Assembly (NCBI RefSeq): GCF_021404405.1
Contig: NZ_JABFTV010000002.1
Span: 62,001 to 126,000, forward strand
Length of the DNA: 64,000 nt
From: Billgrantia aerodenitrificans
Lineage (GTDB): Bacteria > Pseudomonadota > Gammaproteobacteria > Pseudomonadales > Halomonadaceae
Reading direction: 5' to 3'
The notes beneath the pieces were generated by a model, which saw nothing but the letters and a program-made list of their open reading frames with translations, was not told the origin of the DNA and did no database searches. Shown here piece by piece: positions 9,211-17,196 of the stretch. Numbering within the stretch: position 1 is the first letter of the stretch; the number at the start of each line of letters is the position of its first letter. Both the position numbers and the translations under genes were made by a program.

Positions 9211-9232
9211 GCATCGTGAAATTTCACGATGC
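9211..9232. repeat. Perfect 22-bp palindrome between ligI and the porin gene
   Basis: Arms GCATCGTGAAA and TTTCACGATGC meet without a spacer, or form a 9-bp stem with an AATT loop. It lies 36 bases past the ligI stop, and on the minus strand it is followed, after about a dozen bases, by a run of seven T residues. It can serve as a ligI terminator, as an operator for the porin promoter, or both. The rest of the 269-base gap is A+T-rich and shows no gene. Confidence 0.55.
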
Positions 9233-9267
9233 AAATAATCAGCCTCGTAATTGAGTGTGGTGCGGTG

Positions 9268-10155
9268 TTACTTTTCCTGTGGCAATTGCTCCCAATAAAG
9301 TCGTGTCGGATTGTCGACGAGAAGCTTTCGCTGAAGTGTCTCGGTAACGGCGATATGTGGGATTACGTCTACGAGTTCCCCGTCATCAGGCATATGGGAT
9401 TTCATGTTGGGGTGCGGCCAGTCGGTGCCCCACAGTACCCGCTCGGGAAAACGTTCGACCAAGGCACGCGCGAAGGGAACAACATCTTCATAAGCTGGCC
9501 CTTTCAAGGTAAGCCGCTCAGGGCAACTGACCTTCGTCCAAATGTTCTCATTCTCCTCAAGCAAGTTGATGAAGTTAAGGAAGTCGGTATGCTCCACACC
9601 CTTTGCGACATCCGGCCGCCCCATGTGGTCGATCACGATGGTGGTGTCTATCCTGGCCAGCAGCGGGCGAAGCTCATCCAGGTCAGAAGCCTCGAAGTAA
9701 ATCACCACATGCCAGCCCAGTGGCTTGATCTTATCCACGATAGCCAGGCAGTCGTCCCAGGAAAGGCTATCGACAAGGCGCTTGACGAAGTTCAGGCGCA
9801 CGGCGCGTACCCCCGCAGCATGCATCTCGTGCAGGGCACTTGCATCGACATCGCCATCGACCACGGCAACACCTCGGGCGCGGTCACCAGCATGCTTCAA
9901 TGCGTCCAGCAGGGCACGGTTGTCACTACCGTGGCAAGACGCCTGAACGATGACGTTGCGCGAAAACCCGAGGTGATCGCGTAGGGCAAAAAGCGTTTTC
10001 TTGCCGGCATCGCAAGGCGTGTATTTGCGCTGAGGCGAGTAGGGGAATTCCTCTCCTGGACCGAATACGTGGCAGTGCGCATCCACGGCGCCTTGCGGCA
10101 CCTGAAATCTGGGTTTACGCGGGCTCGGATGAAAAGGAAGGTAATCAGGGCTCAT
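9268..10155 (-). CDS. ligI: 2-pyrone-4,6-dicarboxylate hydrolase (LigI-like amidohydrolase)
   Basis: The 295-residue protein matches the LigI family end to end. It has the N-terminal DAHCHVFGPGEEFPYSP motif with H27 and H29, RDHLGFSRNVIVQASCHG near residue 60, VIYFEA near 151, IDHMGRPD with H177, and WGTDWPHPN with catalytic D245. These positions correspond, shifted by three or four, to the catalytic residues known for LigI (His31, His33, His180, Asp248). LigI opens the lactone of 2-pyrone-4,6-dicarboxylate to 4-oxalomesaconate in the protocatechuate 4,5-cleavage and gallate pathways; it needs no metal. The start is the second ATG, preceded by GGAG at five bases. The later enzymes (LigJ, LigK) are not in the window. 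Confidence 0.85.
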   Translation of the reverse strand: MSPDYLPFHPSPRKPRFQVPQGAVDAHCHVFGPGEEFPYSPQRKYTPCDAGKKTLFALRDHLGFSRNVIVQASCHGSDNRALLDALKHAGDRARGVAVVDGDVDASALHEMHAAGVRAVRLNFVKRLVDSLSWDDCLAIVDKIKPLGWHVVIYFEASDLDELRPLLARIDTTIVIDHMGRPDVAKGVEHTDFLNFINLLEENENIWTKVSCPERLTLKGPAYEDVVPFARALVERFPERVLWGTDWPHPNMKSHMPDDGELVDVIPHIAVTETLQRKLLVDNPTRLYWEQLPQEK

Positions 10156-10220
10156 GAAGGCTCCATGCACACTAAGGCAGCTACATCTATTGAGAGAAAA
10201 TTCGTTTAACAGCTTATTGC

Positions 10221-12185
10221 TTAGGGCGACTCTGCCTTGGCTTTGCCAACCTTAGGTACGTTGCAGGGATCGGCAACGGGCCGCAGGAAGATCCGCAGCA
10301 GGATGGCAGCCATGGCCAGAGCGCCTGCGACGCGGATAACGATGATACCTACTTCAAAGCTGGCAGCCGGGGCGGGCCAGGCAACTAACAGCGAGGCCAG
10401 GATCAGAACGGCTCGTTCAACTGCTGGCAGGGGCCGGACTAGCCAGCCGGCAAAACCGACCGTGATACCCAGCGCTGCCGGGAAGGCCAGCGTGATCGCC
10501 ATGAGGACATCGATCGCATCGCCGATCAGCAGCAAGCCCGGCATGTAGACAAACAGGAAGGGCACCAGCAGCTTGACGAAGCCGAGTCGCATCGACTCGA
10601 TGGCAGTGGCATTGGCCGGGGCGCCCGCGATACTTGCTGCAGCATAGGCGGCCAGGGCGACGGGTGGGGTGATCGCCGACACCAGACCGAAATAGAAAAT
10701 GAACATATGCGCGGAAATGGGCGGCATGCCGAGGCGAGTCAGCGCCGGCGCCACCAGTACGGCAAGCAGCAGGTAGGCCGCCGACGTGGGCAGTCCCATC
10801 CCGAGGATGAAGGAAGCCAGTGCCGTAAGCAGCAACACAGCCCACAGGCTTTGGCCGCCCACCTCGACGATCAGGCTAGACACCATCAGCCCCATACCCG
10901 TGAGGTTGAGTACACCGATCACAGTGCCGGCTGCCGCCACGGCGGCAACGATGGGCAGGGTGGCTTTCAGCGTATCTTTGCAAACCTCGATCAGATCAAT
11001 GGGACCTACCCGTGTAAGCTTGTGCCATGGGCTGATTAGCAGCCCGAAAATGATAGCCACGACGGCTGCTTGGGTAGGTGACCTTCCTTGCATCATCAGG
11101 ACGATGAGGGTGATCAAGGGCAGCAGCAGGTAGCCACGTTGCATGAGCGTTTGTGCCAGGAACTTGAGACCACCGCTCGTATCTCGTTCCAATCCCAATC
11201 GCCCGGCTTCGAGATAGACGGCAAGCATCAGCGCAAAGACGTAAAGCAGTGCGGGGATGAGGGCGGCCAATGCGATCTGGGCATAAGGTACGCCTATCAT
11301 CTCTGCCATGAGAAAGGCAGCCGCGCCCATCACCGGCGGCATGATTTGCCCTGCGGAAGAGGCTGCAGCTTCGATGGCCCCTGCCAGCTTGGGACTGTAG
11401 CCGACACGCCGCATCAGCGGAATGGTAAAGGTGCCGGTCGTGACCACGTTGGCTACGGCGCTACCGTTCAACGAGCCGATCAACGTGCTGGAGAGCGCGG
11501 CGGAAAGGCCTGGACCCCCACGCACCCGGCCGGTAATGCCGCGGGCGATATCGACGAACACTTCACCTGTGCCGATCTTAGTCAACAGAGCGCCGAACAA
11601 GGCGAACAAGAATATGTATTCCGCGGCCACCCCCATAGGTACGCCATAGAAACCTTCCGTCGAGAGCAACAGCGTCGAAGTCAGGCGGTCCAAGCCGTAG
11701 CCGCTATGGCCATACTTTCCAGGAATGATGTCGCCGAACCAGGCGTAGGCCAGGGATGCGGCAATCAGGATCACCAGTGCCCACCCGACATAGGCGCGTA
11801 CCAACACGACAACCGCGATCAGCAATCCAATGAAGATGTACTCATCCAGCACGGTAGACATAGCCCCGCGCATGATGATGTCCATATAGGAGTGCCACAA
11901 GTAAGGCCCTGGCACGAGGGACACGAGTGCCAGGGTATAGAGAGCCAGCTTGACTGGAAGCGCCTGGGTGCGAAGCCCGGCATAGAACAACCCGGCACCT
12001 GCCACGAACGAGAGGAACAGGGAGCGAAAAATCAGCGCGGTAATGCCACCGAAATAGGCGCCGTAGACCACCAGTGCCGTGACCCCTACCGCCATAAGAG
12101 AGAACAGTAAGGATACCACCAGCGTCTCTCGCGGGCCGGCATCGGCATCGCTCAGCATGAGTTTCGCAATGGCTTGCTTGAACAT
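10221..12185 (-). CDS. TRAP transporter fused 4TM/12TM permease (TAXI type)
   Basis: The 654-residue inner-membrane protein carries an N-terminal small-subunit region (about four to five membrane segments up to residue 160) joined to a DctM-like large subunit from about residue 165. The large part shows GSLNGSAVANVVTTGTFTIPLMRRVGYSPKLAGAIEAAASSAGQ-type scaffold motifs near residue 245 and ILGMGLPTSAAYLLLAVLVAPALTRLG-type motif near 460. Such fusions are the rule for TRAP systems that use TAXI binding proteins. It starts 18 bases after the binding-protein stop; GAGAAG before the second in-frame start sets the ATG. It should import the ligand bound by the upstream protein, driven by an ion gradient. 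Confidence 0.9.
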   Translation of the reverse strand: MFKQAIAKLMLSDADAGPRETLVVSLLFSLMAVGVTALVVYGAYFGGITALIFRSLFLSFVAGAGLFYAGLRTQALPVKLALYTLALVSLVPGPYLWHSYMDIIMRGAMSTVLDEYIFIGLLIAVVVLVRAYVGWALVILIAASLAYAWFGDIIPGKYGHSGYGLDRLTSTLLLSTEGFYGVPMGVAAEYIFLFALFGALLTKIGTGEVFVDIARGITGRVRGGPGLSAALSSTLIGSLNGSAVANVVTTGTFTIPLMRRVGYSPKLAGAIEAAASSAGQIMPPVMGAAAFLMAEMIGVPYAQIALAALIPALLYVFALMLAVYLEAGRLGLERDTSGGLKFLAQTLMQRGYLLLPLITLIVLMMQGRSPTQAAVVAIIFGLLISPWHKLTRVGPIDLIEVCKDTLKATLPIVAAVAAAGTVIGVLNLTGMGLMVSSLIVEVGGQSLWAVLLLTALASFILGMGLPTSAAYLLLAVLVAPALTRLGMPPISAHMFIFYFGLVSAITPPVALAAYAAASIAGAPANATAIESMRLGFVKLLVPFLFVYMPGLLLIGDAIDVLMAITLAFPAALGITVGFAGWLVRPLPAVERAVLILASLLVAWPAPAASFEVGIIVIRVAGALAMAAILLRIFLRPVADPCNVPKVGKAKAESP

Positions 12186-12203
12186 AGCGCTTCTCACTCA
12201 AGA

Positions 12204-13139
12204 TTACTCGCTGGCTTCAGCGAAGTAGCGTGCGGCGCCCGGATGCAGCTCGATGGGCGTGTCGGGGGCGTTCTCCAGCGATATCGCCTTGGCTTGGGGA
12301 TGTACTTCACCGAGCTCGTCGAGATGGCTGAACAGCGTTTCGGTAATGGCGTAGATCGTCTCTTCGGGGGCATCCGCCGAGGTGAACAGGATGGCGGGAT
12401 CATTGATGACCATCACGCCTTCGGTTTGATCCGAGTAGGTGCCTGGGGGGATCTCGAAAAGCTGATAGAACGGATACGCTTCCAGCATGTCTCCCAATTG
12501 CTCTTCGGAAACTGGGAGTAGGCGCATGTCACGCTGCGCATCCAAGTCGATGAGAGCAGCGGTAGGTGCCCCTGCCAGCACAACGGTTGCGTCGAGCTGG
12601 TTGTTCATGAGAGCGCCGACGCCCTCGTTATAGGAAAGGAACTGGGGCTGAATCGCATCGAATACTCCATACGCCTCCAGTACCCGCTGGGCCAGTACTG
12701 CGGCGTTGCTTCCGGGCGGGCCGAGGCTAACGCGCTTACCGGCTAGATCGCCGATGTTCTCTACCTCCGTATCCTCGATCGTGGCGATCTGCAGTACCGC
12801 GGGGTAAAGATAGGCGATAGCGCTCACAGCCTGCGGCCTTCCACCGAACGGGCCATCGCCATTCAAAGCCTCGTACAGTGTGGAAGAAGATGAGAGTCCC
12901 ATCGTCATTTGACCGGCCGCAACACGGCGGTTGTTCTCTACGGAAGCACCCGTGACCTCAGCACGTGCCGTGGCGCCTTCCATATGGTTGTTGAGTGTTT
13001 CGGCGATGCCAGCACCGATGACATAAAAAAGCCCTCCGGTGCCTCCAGTGCCAATAGTGATTCGTTCATTGGCAGTGGCCAGACCGGCCGAGAAAATCGA
13101 GCAGAAGGCGATGGTCGTAACGGATTTCTTGAAGGACAT
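12204..13139 (-). CDS. TAXI-family TRAP transporter solute-binding protein
   Basis: The 311-residue protein has a signal peptide (MSFKKSVTTIAFCSIFSAGLATA) then the TAXI signature ITIGTGGTGGLFYVIGAGIAE, followed by ENNRRVAAGQMTMGL near residue 68 and GKRVSLGPPGSNAAV near residue 133. TAXI proteins are periplasmic receptors for carboxylates such as glutamate, 2-oxoglutarate or succinate-like acids. The gene lies between tetR and the fused permease, all on one strand with short gaps, so the three form one operon with ligI downstream. The obvious hypothesis is that it binds 2-pyrone-4,6-dicarboxylate or a related aromatic-derived acid. Confidence 0.88.
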   Translation of the reverse strand: MSFKKSVTTIAFCSIFSAGLATANERITIGTGGTGGLFYVIGAGIAETLNNHMEGATARAEVTGASVENNRRVAAGQMTMGLSSSSTLYEALNGDGPFGGRPQAVSAIAYLYPAVLQIATIEDTEVENIGDLAGKRVSLGPPGSNAAVLAQRVLEAYGVFDAIQPQFLSYNEGVGALMNNQLDATVVLAGAPTAALIDLDAQRDMRLLPVSEEQLGDMLEAYPFYQLFEIPPGTYSDQTEGVMVINDPAILFTSADAPEETIYAITETLFSHLDELGEVHPQAKAISLENAPDTPIELHPGAARYFAEASE

Positions 13140-13180
13140 GACGTGCTCCGATGTTGTTGGTTGTGGTGTTTCCGTTGGGT

Positions 13181-13825
13181 TTAGGCGTTCTTCCTGGGCG
13201 CGAGGCTTCGAAAGCTAGCAAAACTGGCTTGGACGAGATGCTCGATTGCCGCTTCGCGATCACTGCCATCCACCTCTTCGTCGGAGAGCCGCGTGACGCG
13301 TTCGGGGTTGATCAGGGCGTAATAGAGTGAGCCGAGCAGGAACTGGCTTCTCCATATCAACCCTTCACGGCTGGCATCAGGAATACAGTCCGAAATGGCT
13401 TGCAGAAAGGTTCGGCTGGTTTCGTCGAAGGTGTCGGCGATGATGGCGCTGGCGTCCTGGTTGCCTTCAGCGGTCAAGATGGCGCGAAGGCGAGTAAATT
13501 CGGCACCACCTCCGATGCCGTTTTCGGACATGGAAAAAGCAGGAATGACGTACGCTCGAAGGATGGCGACCAAACGAGAGTCGGAATCCTCTATACGCAG
13601 TGCCTCACCCAGGAGCTCCTTACGTCGCTGGTTCATGGGCCCGGTGTGTTGCTGGTAGATCTCACGCAGCAGGTTGGCTTTAGAGCCGAAGTGATACGTC
13701 AGGCTCCCGACGTTGGCACCGGCTTCCTGGGCAATGGCGCGCATGGATACGGCGTTGTAGCCATTGCTGGAAAAAAGCTTCAGGGCTGATTCCAGTAGCT
13801 TTTCCTTCACGTTTGACGCTCTCAC
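13181..13825 (-). CDS. TetR/AcrR-family transcriptional regulator
   Basis: A 214-residue repressor-like protein. Residues 5-55 hold the TetR helix-turn-helix (LLESALKLFSSNGYNAVSMR, then EAGANVGSLTYHFGSKANLLREIY), and the remainder is a helical ligand-binding domain without recognisable ligand residues. A GTG start is used, with GAGG eight bases upstream. It is the first gene of the operon with the TAXI-TRAP transporter and ligI, 41 bases ahead of the binding-protein gene. The perfect inverted repeat 35 bases upstream makes autoregulation, and so control of the whole operon, likely. Confidence 0.9.
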   Translation of the reverse strand: MRASNVKEKLLESALKLFSSNGYNAVSMRAIAQEAGANVGSLTYHFGSKANLLREIYQQHTGPMNQRRKELLGEALRIEDSDSRLVAILRAYVIPAFSMSENGIGGGAEFTRLRAILTAEGNQDASAIIADTFDETSRTFLQAISDCIPDASREGLIWRSQFLLGSLYYALINPERVTRLSDEEVDGSDREAAIEHLVQASFASFRSLAPRKNA

Positions 13826-13858
13826 GACAAGGCCTCGATTTGGTCGTTCGTACTAATA

Positions 13859-13878
13859 ATTTGTACATTTGTACAAAT
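13859..13878. promoter_or_regulatory. Palindromic operator candidate for the TetR regulator
   Basis: TTTGTACA-TT-TGTACAAA, with one more A/T pair outside, forms a 20-bp inverted repeat broken only at the central two bases. It ends just upstream of tetR in an A+T-rich promoter-like stretch. TetR-family repressors typically bind such sites over their own promoter. I saw no second copy in the window. Confidence 0.7.
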
Positions 13879-14033
13879 GGTGGGACGTCTTTGCAAATCC
13901 AATGACTATAGCCATTGGTCTTATTCTGGAATAAAATCAATAAAAATAATTAGTTAGAGATGGTGTGAGCGCCGGGCCAGCGAAAAGGAGGTCGGTATCA
14001 TGGACCTGTTGCGTCCGTGGTTCTTCTTATAGA

Positions 14034-14066
14034 GTCTCGACCCGCTGCGGCTCGCTATGTCGAGAC
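14034..14066. repeat. Inverted repeat with 8-bp arms
   Basis: GTCTCGAC and GTCGAGAC flank a 17-base centre. The arms are perfect complements. There is no T-run, so a terminator is not favoured; it may be part of a mobile-element end. Confidence 0.4.
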
Positions 14067-14126
14067 CTAGAAATTGGAGTAAAATCTTCGATCAGCCGTT
14101 CAGCCTGCAGAGCAGGGGCTAGGGGA

Positions 14127-14149
14127 TGGGGGCATGTCTGGGGGCATGT
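14127..14149. repeat. Two direct repeats TGGGGGCATGT, 12-base period
   Basis: The 11-base word occurs at 14127-14137 and 14139-14149. Closely spaced repeats of this kind are found at recombinase arm sites next to integrated elements, but no integrase gene is present here, so the role is unknown. Confidence 0.4.
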
Positions 14150-14432
14150 TCGATCTTCAAATTGGCAATTGTTTTTTATTTTCAGTGGCCTAGCATGGGT
14201 TGTTCGAGTGAAGCTGGGCCCACTATTCTTTGTTACCTTCCTTTATCCTCTGCTATCGAGCTCACGGTTCCTGCCCAGTCAGCATCCGCAACGTGGTATC
14301 GCTGGAGATCGCCTGCCCGGGTTTTTCTCCCCATGGCATGGGTACGGCGTAGCAGCCTGACATTTTCGGCCCTAGGCGTTGGTGAGTCGACGGTGGCCAC
14401 GTCCAGATGCTCGCGGCCCGTTTGGCCGGCAT

Positions 14433-14501
14433 TCAGCACCGTCCAATTGCTGGTTAGGTAAGCGTCCAACTGCGGGTTCACCCAGCGTCCAGTTGCGGGT
14501 T
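14433..14501. repeat. Three tandem 23-bp repeats, possible IS21-type end remnant
   Basis: Units at 14433-14455, 14456-14478 and 14479-14501 share the core GCGTCCAACTGCGGGTT with few changes (first unit the most divergent). IS21-family elements carry two or three such repeats at each end. No istA or istB gene follows, so if the assignment is right this is an orphan end. Family assignment is inference from the repeat layout only. Confidence 0.45.
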
Positions 14502-14836
14502 GTCGGCTCGCCAAAGCTGCTTCGCCCACCTCGCAGCTCGCCACCGGATGCGGTCAGCTGTCGTCATTTTGATACTCAAGTGCCTGAAATTCTCAAAGAG
14601 TGTGGATCGTTATCCGATCCATGAACCGCCTTCCACCCGGGGCTGTATAAGGGATACAGCGCATCGGCAACCAGTGGCTCCCATGACATGCGATTTGATG
14701 CTGCGCTGCGCGGTTTCGACGACTTTCGCTTCGGCCAAGGCGTCGAGTGGATACCGAAGCCGGGGCGATTGCTAGGTTGCCAAAGAAATCAAACTGGATG
14801 ATTGGTCGTAATTGACCCTGTTGGGAGGGAAATGCC

Positions 14837-15079
14837 ATGAGAATACTATCTATCGGACTGTTGAGCGGTGTACTGGCCCTGGGGCTTGCTGGCTGTGGTA
14901 CCACCACTGGCGAGCGAGCGCTGAGTGGCGCCGGCCTGGGGGCAGCCGCCGGTGCCGGCACTGCCGCCATGACAGGCGGCAACGTGACCAGAGGGGCGGT
15001 GATCGGTGGTGGCCTGGGCGCTGCCGCCGGGGCGGCCACCACCCGTGATGACATCGACCTGGGACGTCGGCGTCGCTAA
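14837..15079 (+). CDS. Small lipoprotein with glycine-zipper domain
   Basis: The 80-residue protein has a lipoprotein signal peptide with lipobox LAGC (Cys near residue 20), then a glycine/alanine-rich zipper (LSGAGLGAAAGAGTAAM, then GAVIGGGLGAAAGAA) and a basic end (GRRRR). This is the YMGG/17-kDa-antigen-like pattern of small outer-membrane-linked lipoproteins, which can insert in or stiffen the envelope. A GGGAGG site sits just before the ATG. Its last four bases overlap the stop of the convergent nuclease gene. Confidence 0.82.
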   Translation: MRILSIGLLSGVLALGLAGCGTTTGERALSGAGLGAAAGAGTAAMTGGNVTRGAVIGGGLGAAAGAATTRDDIDLGRRRR

Positions 15080-16806
15080 CGCCACTCCAGGTCCACCGCA
15101 ATCGGATCATGGTCCGAGGAGCGGAAGGGGTCGGAGCGGAAGTGAGGCGCTGCGTTGTCCGGCCCATCGTAGCGGAGGTAGGGAGGTTCATCGGCATTGA
15201 TGGGCCACGGCCGCACCTCTGCCACTGCCGCGGCCAGTTCGGGGCTTGCCAGGGCATGGTCCAGGTAGCCCGACTCGCCGCGGAACACATAGCTGTAGCG
15301 GCGCTCCGGCGGTAGCTCGCGGGCCATCAGGTCCACGAGTCCTTCGCGGGTGAGGGTGAGGATCGGGTCCTCGGCGCCGTAGGCGTTGAGGTCGCCGGTC
15401 AGCAACAGGCGCTGGTGCCCCTCGGCGGCCGCCAGGCGCTCGAGAAAGGCGTTCATGGCCTGCGACTGCTCCACCCGGCGCTGGTTCCAGCAGCCCTGGC
15501 CGCGGTCGATATCTCCCCGGGACGGACAGCCGGTCTTGGACTTGTAGTGGGCGGTAACGACGCCGAAGTCCGGGCCGCCGTCCACGCTGCGGAAGAAGGC
15601 CGCCAGCGGCGGGCGATGATGGGTGGAGGCGTTGTCGGCGTAGAGCTCGCTTACGGCCTCTACCCGGTCCGGCCGGTAGATCAGAGCGAGTTTGATGGCA
15701 TCGCTGCCGCGATCGGCATTCCCGCCCACCGCACGATAGCGGATACCGGTTCGCTCGCTGAGCTGTTCGACCAGGTCGGCCAGGGCGCGCGGGTCGTTCT
15801 CCACTTCCACCAGGGCCAGGATGTCGGCCTGCAGCCCCTCGACGGCAGCGGCGAGCTTGGCCCGCTGGCGCTCCAGCTCCTCGGCGTTGGCGGCGCCTCG
15901 CTGGCCCAGGCTGATGAAATAGTTCTCGACGTTGAAGGTTGCCACCCGTAGCCGCTCACCTGGTGCCGGCAGCGGTTCCGGGCGCGGGTTGGTGTCCTCG
16001 AAGCGTGGCTCGATGATCGGGTGTAGGCGGTAGGCGTCGAAGGCGTGGGTCAGGATGCCGGTCAGGCCTTGAACGGTGCTGCCGACACGACGAGTGCCAT
16101 TCGCATCCAGGTAGGGAATGGGGTTTGGGAAGGCGCGGTAGCTGCCGTCGTCCAGCTCGAGGATGTCTCGCTGCTGGGCCTCGCCGGGCGAGTTCGAGGG
16201 GCGGAACAGGCGGTTGGCGGCCAGTCTCAAGGAGCCGTAGCGGGCGAGCTCGTAGTTGCCGGTGACGGTCAGCGTCTGCGGAAACGTCAGCAGCAGCCCT
16301 TCCTTGCGTGACAGCTGCTCCTCGCTGAGCGGCCAGTCGACCGCAAGCGGCTCGGGCAGTCGATCACGGGCACAGGTCTCGATCCGCTCGACCCGCTGCA
16401 GCTGGATCTGGCCCCGGTACTCTCCGGTACGGGCGTGGAGTTGCAGATGTGTGCCGGGTGCAATGAGCGCCCCATCGCTCGGCGTGGCGCCAGGCATGTA
16501 GACGAACAGGCCGACGGGGCCATGCTCCGAGTCCTGCTGCAAGTAGAAGCCATTCAGTCGTTCGCGGCCGAGAAACTCGCCGGTCACCACGCCGTCGACG
16601 ATCACCTCACGGTCGGCGGGCAGGGCCGCGCGTTCACCCATCCCCTTGATGGCGGCAAGGTCGGCGCTGGATGTCTCGGGGCAGCTGGCTGCCGCCGGTA
16701 GGGCCACCAGCAGCAGGGCCAGCAACAGGCTGCTGGAGCCTGCACGGCGGGTCACGACAGGGTGTCGGCGCGTGCCGGTAGTACGCGGCTGGGCGGTGAG
16801 GGTCAT
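15076..16806 (-). CDS. ExeM/NucH-type extracellular endonuclease (endonuclease/exonuclease/phosphatase fold)
   Basis: A 576-residue protein with a long basic N-terminus and a hydrophobic signal segment (SSLLLALLLVALPAAA). Residues 60-200 form an OB-fold-like domain (VIVDGVVTGEFLGRERLNGFYLQQD). From about residue 285 comes the metal-dependent nuclease domain with RVATFNVENYF, DILALVEVEND, VVTAHYKSKTGCP, LLTGDLNAYG and a final SSDHDPIAVDLEW. These carry the Asn, Glu, His and Asp catalytic residues of the fold. The protein should be exported and degrade extracellular DNA for nutrient use or biofilm turnover. GGAGA precedes the ATG. Confidence 0.88.
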   Translation of the reverse strand: MTLTAQPRTTGTRRHPVVTRRAGSSSLLLALLLVALPAAASCPETSSADLAAIKGMGERAALPADREVIVDGVVTGEFLGRERLNGFYLQQDSEHGPVGLFVYMPGATPSDGALIAPGTHLQLHARTGEYRGQIQLQRVERIETCARDRLPEPLAVDWPLSEEQLSRKEGLLLTFPQTLTVTGNYELARYGSLRLAANRLFRPSNSPGEAQQRDILELDDGSYRAFPNPIPYLDANGTRRVGSTVQGLTGILTHAFDAYRLHPIIEPRFEDTNPRPEPLPAPGERLRVATFNVENYFISLGQRGAANAEELERQRAKLAAAVEGLQADILALVEVENDPRALADLVEQLSERTGIRYRAVGGNADRGSDAIKLALIYRPDRVEAVSELYADNASTHHRPPLAAFFRSVDGGPDFGVVTAHYKSKTGCPSRGDIDRGQGCWNQRRVEQSQAMNAFLERLAAAEGHQRLLLTGDLNAYGAEDPILTLTREGLVDLMARELPPERRYSYVFRGESGYLDHALASPELAAAVAEVRPWPINADEPPYLRYDGPDNAAPHFRSDPFRSSDHDPIAVDLEWR

Positions 16807-16857
16807 GCGTTCTCCAAGGTAAAGGCTGTCTTGGCTAAATGAGAAGAGTAACAGCGC

Positions 16858-17196
16858 TCACCCGAGCAGCATCATCACCGCTCCATAAGCCGCCACGCCC
16901 GCGGCCACCGGCCAGCCCAGGGTACGCTTGTACCACCACACGGCCAGGGTCGCCAGAACGCCGATGGCGGTGGCCAGCCAGGAGATGGCATCGGGGGTCA
17001 CCGGCATCAACGACACGCCGAACAGGGCGGCGATCATCAGCGGGCCGAGTAGGCTCAGCCATTGGGGCATGGCCTCGAGGCTGTCGTCGCTGGCTTGCCG
17101 CGCGAGGCGGCGCTGCATCCACAGCAGCGGCAGCAGGCGTATCAGCAGGGTGCCCGCCGCCGAGGCGAGCACGGCGATCCACAGGGCGTTACTCAT
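16858..17196 (-). CDS. azlD: AzlD-family small membrane subunit
   Basis: A 112-residue hydrophobic protein with about four membrane segments and the AzlD pattern LLIRLLPLLW near residue 18, MPQWLSLLGPLMIAALFGVSL near residue 43 and a C-terminal GWPVAAGVAAYGAVMMLLG. Its start lies inside the end of azlC (8-base overlap), so the two are coupled. AzlC and AzlD together export branched-chain amino acids. Length is normal for the family. Confidence 0.9.
   Translation of the reverse strand: MSNALWIAVLASAAGTLLIRLLPLLWMQRRLARQASDDSLEAMPQWLSLLGPLMIAALFGVSLMPVTPDAISWLATAIGVLATLAVWWYKRTLGWPVAAGVAAYGAVMMLLG

Larger units (their letters stand above)
13879..14836. other. Gene-poor 1-kb stretch with repeat remnants
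   Basis: About 960 bases hold no frame with protein-like composition; the frames of 80-130 codons here are rich in Cys, Arg, Ser and Trp and show no family motif. The stretch contains an 8-bp-stem hairpin (14034-14066), two GGGGGCATGT direct repeats (14127-14149) and three tandem 23-bp repeats (14433-14501). It lies where the G+C content rises from the left block to the right, so it looks like a scar of past insertion or rearrangement. Confidence 0.55.

Noticed and set aside
13965..14544. Frames of 100-130 codons in the 1-kb gap
   Set aside because: Composition is rich in Cys, Trp, Arg and Ser with no ribosome site or family motif. They overlap the repeats and look non-coding.
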